NCBI GenBank assembly: GCA_903891335.1
Contig: CAITDX010000074.1
Location: 1 to 7,162, forward strand
Direction: 5' to 3'
Source of the DNA: an uncultured bacterium
GTDB lineage: Bacteria > Patescibacteriota > Microgenomatia > UBA1400 > PJMF01
Length of the DNA: 7,162 nt
The translations under genes were made by a program, and so were the position numbers. This document shows, piece after piece, positions 1-4,511 of the stretch (positions are counted from its first letter, which is position 1; the number at the start of each line of letters is the position of its first letter). Below the pieces are notes generated by a model that was not told the DNA's origin, did not search any database, and worked only from the letters and a program-made list of their open reading frames with translations.

Positions 1-15
1 CGGGGTTTTTCGTTT
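1..15 (+). terminator. Possible 3' half of an upstream intrinsic terminator (cut by window edge)
   Basis: The window opens with a G-rich run followed by five T, then CGTTT. This looks like the descending arm and T-tract of a rho-independent terminator for a gene to the left. The ascending arm lies outside the window, so the hairpin cannot be confirmed. Confidence 0.3.
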
Positions 16-44
16 GACTAATAAGCAAGAATACAAGGTATAGA
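14..44 (+). promoter_or_regulatory. Candidate sigma-70-type promoter for the small ORF-pheS-pheT unit
   Basis: TTGACT at 14-19 matches five of six bases of the -35 consensus. TATAGA at 39-44 is the best -10 candidate (four of six). The 19-base spacer is longer than ideal. Transcription would start near base 51, almost on top of the Shine-Dalgarno of the first gene, giving a very short leader. No T-box, attenuator or Phe-rich leader is seen between here and pheS. The call is weak because the -10 match and the spacing are both imperfect. Confidence 0.3.
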
Positions 45-50
45 AAAAGA

Positions 51-56
51 AAGGAG
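51..56 (+). promoter_or_regulatory. Ribosome binding site of the 61-residue ORF
   Basis: AAGGAG lies five bases before the ATG at 62. It is the best-placed Shine-Dalgarno in the window and supports the small ORF as a real translated gene. Confidence 0.7.
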
Positions 57-61
57 CCAAA

Positions 62-247
62 ATGCTAGATACACTGCGTTTTGCCAAAAAAGAAGAAAAA
101 ACTCTGGCTTCTACCGCCAAAGAACGACTCACAAAGCACGTTAGAAATCTCGGTCAAATTATGCAAAAGCATCCAGAGTTGCAGTCGAATTCTCCAGAAC
201 TGTATATGCTGGCCTACATGAAAGAATTTGGATTGGCTGAATCATAA
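62..247 (+). CDS. Small hypothetical protein upstream of pheS
   Basis: I do not recognise this 61-residue protein. It is charged and Lys/Glu-rich, has no signal peptide or membrane segment, and contains no Cys or Trp, so it is probably cytosolic. Residues 1-40 look mostly helical and basic (KKEEK, then Lys/Arg spaced through to HVRNLGQIMQKHPEL). A second short helix-like part follows a Ser/Asn/Pro break (SNSPELYMLAYMKEFG). The ATG follows an AAGGAG at ideal distance, and the gene ends 20 bases before pheS, so cotranscription is likely. It has only two Phe codons, not clustered, so it does not look like an attenuation leader peptide. A nucleic-acid-binding or ribosome-associated role would fit the basic helix but is only a guess. 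I am fairly sure it is translated; its function is unknown. Confidence 0.7.
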   Translation: MLDTLRFAKKEEKTLASTAKERLTKHVRNLGQIMQKHPELQSNSPELYMLAYMKEFGLAES

Positions 248-255
248 GGAGAGGG
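246..255 (+). promoter_or_regulatory. Shine-Dalgarno of pheS, unusually far from the start
   Basis: The purine run AAGGAGAGGG overlaps the stop codon of the preceding ORF. Its GAGG core ends 13 bases before the ATG at 268, and AGGAG ends 16 before it, both longer than the usual 5-9. No alternative in-frame start lies between, so the spacing looks real and initiation may be modest or coupled to translation of the upstream ORF. Confidence 0.45.
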
Positions 256-267
256 TACAATAACACT

Positions 268-1296
268 ATGAGTGATCAAGATCATTTGCACGCTATTTCA
301 GGTTTAATCACTGCTTTGCAAGCAGAGACCACCACTGATGCTGAGACCTTACGCATTAAATACCTAGGCAAGAATGGCTTATTTAAGGAGGTTTCTAGCC
401 TGATTAAGCATGTTTCTTCTGAAGGTAAAAAAGCCTTCGGCCAAGAACTCAACCGAGTGAAGCAGCAGCTTGAAAGCAAGCTGACTGAGTTGTCCAATCA
501 ATCCAAGCAACAACAAAGCATTGATCTAAGTCTCCCTGGAGAGCGCCAAAAAATGGGACATATTCATCCCATTTCCCAAGCGATTGAAGAAATCAGTCAA
601 ATTTTTGAGAAAATTGGCTTCAATCGCGTCCGCTATCCTGAGGTCGACTACGACTATTACGTGTTTGAGGCACTCAATATGCCCAAAAATCATCCCGCGC
701 GAGATGAGTGGGAAACATTTTTTGTGGATACTGAAGCTCATCCCAAGATGGGCAAGGTCGTCCTCACCACCCACACCTCCAATGGTCAAGTCAGAGAAAT
801 GGAACGGCTCCACTCCAAACCACCAATTCGCATGATCAATGTCGCCCGTACCTATCGCCGCCAGAGCGACGCCACTCATACCCAGATGTTTCATCAATTT
901 GAGGGACTTGTCGTCGACAAAGGCATCACTATTCAAAATCTCAAAGGTACCCTCGATTACTTTGCCGAGCATTTTTACGGCCCAGGCACCAAGAGTCGTA
1001 TCCGTCCCTTTCACTTCAAATTCACCGAGCCTTCTTTTGAAGTTGACTTTAGTTGTCATATTTGCGGAGGAACGGGCAAAAACTGTCGCTTCTGTAAATC
1101 TGGCTGGCATGAAGTTGGTGGCGCCGGCATGGTTCATCCTAATGTGCTCAAGGCAGGTGGGATTGATCCAGAGATCTACACTGGCTTTGCCTTCGGTTGG
1201 GGAGTAGAGCGCACCTACACGCTCAAAAAAGGTCTCAACATCGATGATATTCGCTTATTCTATAGTGGTAATTTAGAATTTTTGGAACAATTTTAA
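268..1296 (+). CDS. pheS: Phenylalanine--tRNA ligase alpha subunit
   Basis: This is the catalytic subunit of the cytosolic alpha2-beta2 PheRS, which activates Phe with ATP and charges tRNA-Phe. Its 342 residues match the family's usual 330-350. Residues 1-90 form the basic helical coiled-coil arm that contacts tRNA. The class II core follows. HTSNGQ at 169-174 corresponds to HTSPVQ of the Phe/ATP pocket, with His, Ser and Gln kept and Pro-Val changed to Asn-Gly. Motif 2 starts at R194 (RTYRRQSDATH, then FHQFEGL). Motif 3 includes GFAFGWGVER at 306-315. A308 aligns with the Ala that sets Phe specificity in E. coli (A294), so specificity should be normal. C263, C266, C273 and C276 form a CxxC-x6-CxxC knuckle just before GAGMVHPNVL; E. 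coli PheS lacks it, but as I recall some other bacterial lineages have one. The gene lies 17 bases before pheT, its obligate partner. Identification is essentially certain. Confidence 0.98.
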   Translation: MSDQDHLHAISGLITALQAETTTDAETLRIKYLGKNGLFKEVSSLIKHVSSEGKKAFGQELNRVKQQLESKLTELSNQSKQQQSIDLSLPGERQKMGHIHPISQAIEEISQIFEKIGFNRVRYPEVDYDYYVFEALNMPKNHPARDEWETFFVDTEAHPKMGKVVLTTHTSNGQVREMERLHSKPPIRMINVARTYRRQSDATHTQMFHQFEGLVVDKGITIQNLKGTLDYFAEHFYGPGTKSRIRPFHFKFTEPSFEVDFSCHICGGTGKNCRFCKSGWHEVGGAGMVHPNVLKAGGIDPEIYTGFAFGWGVERTYTLKKGLNIDDIRLFYSGNLEFLEQF

Positions 1297-1313
1297 GAAC
1301 GAAAGCGCAGCGT

Positions 1314-3290
1314 ATGAACATTTTAATTCCTGACTCTTGGCTCAGAGAACACCTGCAAACCAAGGCCAAACCCAGCGACATTCAAAAATATCTTTCACTC
1401 AGCGGTCCCTCAGTGGAGAGAATTTATGAAGGCGATGTCTATGATATCGAAGTTACCACCAATCGAGTTGACTCGATGTCTGTCCGCGGTATTGCCCGCG
1501 AAGCAGCCACCATCCTCAAGCGAGCGGGGATTGCTGCCAAACTCAAGCCGCTCACCCTCAAGTCGATCGTCAGGCATCCAGCCAAGGACCTACCGCTTCC
1601 TGAGATTATCTACGAAACCGAAGCCGTACATCGGGTGCTAGCAGTAGTACTCACCGATCTGCAACCCGCCCAAAGTCCTGAAACAATGCAGGAGCGACTC
1701 AAAGCAATTGAAGTCAATGTCCATGATGCCCTTATCGATATCAGCAACTACATTACTCACGAGCTCGGTCATCCCTGCCACGTCTTTGACTATGACAAAA
1801 TCATGGCTAAAGGTGGCAAAATCATCATTAAAGAAGCCACCAAAGGCAAATCATTTGTTACTCTCGATGAGGTAGAGCACCGCACGCTGGGTGGGGAAAT
1901 CGTTTTTGAGAGTGAAAATGGTGAAATTATTGATTTGCCAGCTATCAAAGGCACCCTCAATACTGGAGTTGATCGTCAAACCACATCAGTCTTGTTTTGG
2001 ATTGAGTCGCTAGACGCCAAAAAAGTCCGCCAAGCCTCCATGGGACATGCAATTCGCACAGTTGCCGCTCAACTCAATGAAAAAAATGTCGATCCACACC
2101 TTGGCAAGATCGTGATGGAGTATGGGGTGATGTTGATGGAGAAACTCTGTCAAGCCAAAATTGCTTCATCACTCTACGACTATTTTCCCAACCAATTTCA
2201 GCCACAAGCCATCGTCGTCAAGAAACAACTGATTGAGAATTACCTCGGTATCGTTTTGATCGATGCTGAAATTACTTCGATTCTGACTGATCTTGATTGT
2301 CAAGTTACTTGTGACACTACGACCATTGCAGTGACCCCACCTACTTTCCGCCCTGATCTACAAATCCCTGCCGACATCATTGAAGAACTGGCTCGCATCT
2401 ATGGCTATCACCAACTCCCCAGTAAACTCATGTCGGGCGAACTGGCGGTCCAAAGCGACCCTAATACCAATTATCACTTTGAGAATCTCGTTAAACATTT
2501 TTTGGCCGACCAAGGCTGGCAAGAAATCTACAGTTACTCACTGGTCAGCAAGGAACAAGCTGAAGCAAGCGGACACCCACTTGCCGATCATCTTGGCCTC
2601 AGTAATCCACTCAAGGAAGAAACTACTTATCTGCGCCGCAGCCTCATTCCTTCATTGGTGGAAATTTTAGAGTTAAATCCAAGCCGCAAAGAACTCTCCA
2701 TTTTTGAGTTGGCCTGCGTCTATCATCCAAAGCCCAATGACTTGCCCACGCAACCACTCACCCTGGCCCTTCTCTCAAGTCGTCCTTATCGACAGGTTCG
2801 AGGTGATCTGGAAAATCTCCTCACTCGACTCTACGTTTTTGCCAATGACCAAGAATTGCTCATCGAAGAGACGAATCCAGGAAAAGCCAAGGTCATTATT
2901 ACTGCCGATCGTAAAAAAACTACACTTGGCACCCTCCAAATTCTCGAGGGAGGATTGACAGCTATTGAACTTGATTGGAAAAGCCTCCTACAAGTTAGTC
3001 ACCGCTATCCTCGCTACCAAAAGTTGAGTAATACTGCTGCCATCAGCGAAGAGCTCACCTTCACTGTCCCAGAGGGAGTAGCGATTGGTCCGCTTATGAC
3101 CGCTTTCAAAGAGAGTAATGCGCTCATCAAGAGTGTTGAACTCAAGAGCATTTATCAAGCTAACTATAGCTTTGGTTTCGTCTTTCAAGATCCTGAGAAA
3201 AATATCAGTACAACGCAAGTTGAACCGATTCGGCAAAAACTTGTTACAATAGCAACTGATGCGAAACTCACTTTGGTGGGAGCACTCTAG
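1314..3290 (+). CDS. pheT: Phenylalanine--tRNA ligase beta subunit, short form lacking the EMAP-II-like tRNA-binding domain
   Basis: PheT pairs with PheS; it carries tRNA-binding modules and the site that hydrolyses Tyr-tRNA-Phe. At 658 residues it is about 130 shorter than E. coli PheT (795). The N-terminal B1 piece (1-38, with DSWLREHL) runs directly into VYDIEVTTNRVD at 42-53, so the EMAP-II-like B2 domain normally between them is absent. Next come the B3/4 editing domain (about 98-290, with ISNYITHELGHPCHVFD), B5 (about 298-368, with TPPTFRPD and IIEELARIYGY), the catalytic-like core (about 385-560, with SNPLKEETTYLRRSLIP and IFELACVYHP) and the FDX-ACB anticodon-binding domain from about Y565. 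In the editing pocket H156, T249 and A251 are kept, but W229 sits where bacterial PheT has Glu, and the AGxMGG loop reads PAIKGT. No clear Shine-Dalgarno precedes the ATG at 1314, but MNILIPDSWL matches the family N-terminus. Identity is certain; reduced editing is inferred. Confidence 0.97.
   Translation: MNILIPDSWLREHLQTKAKPSDIQKYLSLSGPSVERIYEGDVYDIEVTTNRVDSMSVRGIAREAATILKRAGIAAKLKPLTLKSIVRHPAKDLPLPEIIYETEAVHRVLAVVLTDLQPAQSPETMQERLKAIEVNVHDALIDISNYITHELGHPCHVFDYDKIMAKGGKIIIKEATKGKSFVTLDEVEHRTLGGEIVFESENGEIIDLPAIKGTLNTGVDRQTTSVLFWIESLDAKKVRQASMGHAIRTVAAQLNEKNVDPHLGKIVMEYGVMLMEKLCQAKIASSLYDYFPNQFQPQAIVVKKQLIENYLGIVLIDAEITSILTDLDCQVTCDTTTIAVTPPTFRPDLQIPADIIEELARIYGYHQLPSKLMSGELAVQSDPNTNYHFENLVKHFLADQGWQEIYSYSLVSKEQAEASGHPLADHLGLSNPLKEETTYLRRSLIPSLVEILELNPSRKELSIFELACVYHPKPNDLPTQPLTLALLSSRPYRQVRGDLENLLTRLYVFANDQELLIEETNPGKAKVIITADRKKTTLGTLQILEGGLTAIELDWKSLLQVSHRYPRYQKLSNTAAISEELTFTVPEGVAIGPLMTAFKESNALIKSVELKSIYQANYSFGFVFQDPEKNISTTQVEPIRQKLVTIATDAKLTLVGAL
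3220..3250 (+). promoter_or_regulatory. Weak internal promoter-like sequence inside pheT
   Basis: TTGAAC at 3220-3225 (four of six) and TACAAT at 3245-3250 (five of six) are separated by 19 bases. The predicted start would fall at about 3257-3259, essentially on the ATG at 3259, which has no Shine-Dalgarno. This would allow a nearly leaderless transcript of the membrane-protein gene. It lies in coding sequence and could be chance. Confidence 0.2.
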
Positions 3291-4491
3291 TCGTAACAAA
3301 CTCATAGAAACCTTCAAGTTAGTCCTCATCTTTTTGGTATTGTTTACCATTCCACTCAATTTGTTTTATACCGTTTCTCTTGATCAAGCCTACATCCAAG
3401 GACTGCGGATTGATTATTTAATTCCAAAACTATATGTATTTGCCATCCCGCTATTTGCCTTGTTGCTGCTTGAATTTCACACGCTGCGCACTCTCCGCAC
3501 TCCAGGCTATCTTTGTCTGTTGATTTTACTCTTATTCAGCAGGCAACTTGCTAGCACCGTTGCTCCAGCAGCACTTAGTCATTTATTGTATGTTGGCTTG
3601 AGTATCGCCACTTTTCTCATCATTCGTGAAGACCCACTCTTTGCTCGCATCAAAGCCAAAAATTTTATCTATGGAGCACTTTTGGCCGCACTGATTTTTC
3701 AAACTATTTTGGCACTCTATCAATTCATTGAACAAAAATCATTACTGAGCTATCAATTCTTTGGCGAGAGTCAAATTCAACGCCTCGTCAACATCACCCA
3801 CGGGCAATTCTTTTTTGGTGAGCGAATTTTGCCCTATGGCAGCACGCCACACCCCAATATCTTAGCCGGACTTGTCACTATTTTTTCAATTCTCTTGATT
3901 ATGAAAACCAGAAGACAGCCACTACTAGTTGGCTTATTGGGTCTCAATAATCTACTCATCATTTATCTCACCCAATCCCTGAGCGCTCTGCTAACCCTTG
4001 GGCTCTTTGGTGTTTATATCTTGCTGCGCCGCTCACAAAAATATAGCCAAATCATCGTTTGGGGACTTTTTTATCTCTTCCTCATGCTTAGTCCCTATCT
4101 ACTTACCAAAATCGAACCAATTTGGCCTCACCAAGAATCTATTTCTCGTCGCATCATGCTCACCCAAGCAAGTTTTGAGCTCATCAGACAACAATTGCTC
4201 CTTGGAGTGGGGCTTACCAATTTCACTGCCCATCTCGAAACGATTGATTCGCTTCAAAGCAATGAAATCGTTCGCTTTGTCCAACCAGTTCACCATACTG
4301 TGCTGCTAATGTGGAGCGAGGGAGGACTGCTCCTCCTCTTGATTCTCGGGATTTTACTATCACAAGCTAAAATCTACCACCTAAACCATAAAATCATGAT
4401 TTTACTGGCAATTATGAGCCTAGATCACTACTTATTTAGCCAAGCAGTTGGCCTGCAGCTCGTAGCAATTTACTTAGCCTTGATGGAATAA
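3259..4491 (+). CDS. O-antigen ligase/polymerase family (Wzy/WaaL-like) membrane protein
   Basis: A 410-residue polytopic inner-membrane protein with about 11 hydrophobic segments, roughly at 19-39, 55-73, 82-94, 102-122, 136-157, 200-216, 221-238, 240-256, 263-283, 347-369 and 376-408. A long extracytoplasmic-type loop lies between 284 and 346, which is the layout of the Wzy_C/O-antigen ligase family. Motifs that fit are GSTPHPN at 194-200, TQSLSALLTL at 238-247, SISRRIMLTQASFELI then LLLGVGLTNF at 294-322, and PVHHTVLLMWSEGG at 343-356, where HH replaces the usual HN before the Glu-Gly. Members polymerise or transfer lipid-linked glycans outside the membrane; the substrate here cannot be told. 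The ATG at 3259 lies 32 bases inside pheT in another frame, has no Shine-Dalgarno, and is the only ATG before the first membrane segment. The basic N-terminus agrees with this start. Family is likely, exact role open. Confidence 0.8.
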   Translation: MRNSLWWEHSSRNKLIETFKLVLIFLVLFTIPLNLFYTVSLDQAYIQGLRIDYLIPKLYVFAIPLFALLLLEFHTLRTLRTPGYLCLLILLLFSRQLASTVAPAALSHLLYVGLSIATFLIIREDPLFARIKAKNFIYGALLAALIFQTILALYQFIEQKSLLSYQFFGESQIQRLVNITHGQFFFGERILPYGSTPHPNILAGLVTIFSILLIMKTRRQPLLVGLLGLNNLLIIYLTQSLSALLTLGLFGVYILLRRSQKYSQIIVWGLFYLFLMLSPYLLTKIEPIWPHQESISRRIMLTQASFELIRQQLLLGVGLTNFTAHLETIDSLQSNEIVRFVQPVHHTVLLMWSEGGLLLLLILGILLSQAKIYHLNHKIMILLAIMSLDHYLFSQAVGLQLVAIYLALME

Positions 4492-4492
4492 A

Positions 4493-4511
4493 ATTCCTCC
4501 TACGGAGGAGT
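4493..4511 (-). terminator. Probable intrinsic terminator of the penicillin-binding protein gene
   Basis: Read on the minus strand, ACTCCTCC pairs with GGAGGAAT across a three-base loop GTA. This gives an eight-pair stem with one G-T pair, followed by TTTATT towards the left. The TAG stop at 4502-4500 lies partly in the loop, so the hairpin straddles the end of the coding sequence. On the plus strand the same hairpin is not followed by a T-run, so it should work mainly for the minus-strand gene. The T-tract is short, so efficiency is uncertain. Confidence 0.5.

Noticed and set aside
62..247. Possible Phe attenuator leader peptide before pheS
   Set aside because: Only two dispersed Phe codons occur, there is no terminator/antiterminator hairpin between 247 and 268, and the peptide is long and charged.
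526..1137. 203-codon open frame on the minus strand inside pheS
   Set aside because: It lies fully antisense to strongly conserved pheS, and its translation shows no recognisable domain; it is a shadow of the pheS codons.
1314..1480. Frameshift or sequencing error explaining the short PheT N-terminus
   Set aside because: The frame is uninterrupted, the flanking B1 motifs are both intact, and no remnant of the EMAP-II-like domain is seen in other frames around the junction or in the 17-base gap before pheT.
2988..3359. 123-codon minus-strand open frame across the pheT end and membrane-protein start
   Set aside because: It is antisense to two well-supported genes, has no Shine-Dalgarno or domain, and is best explained as a shadow.
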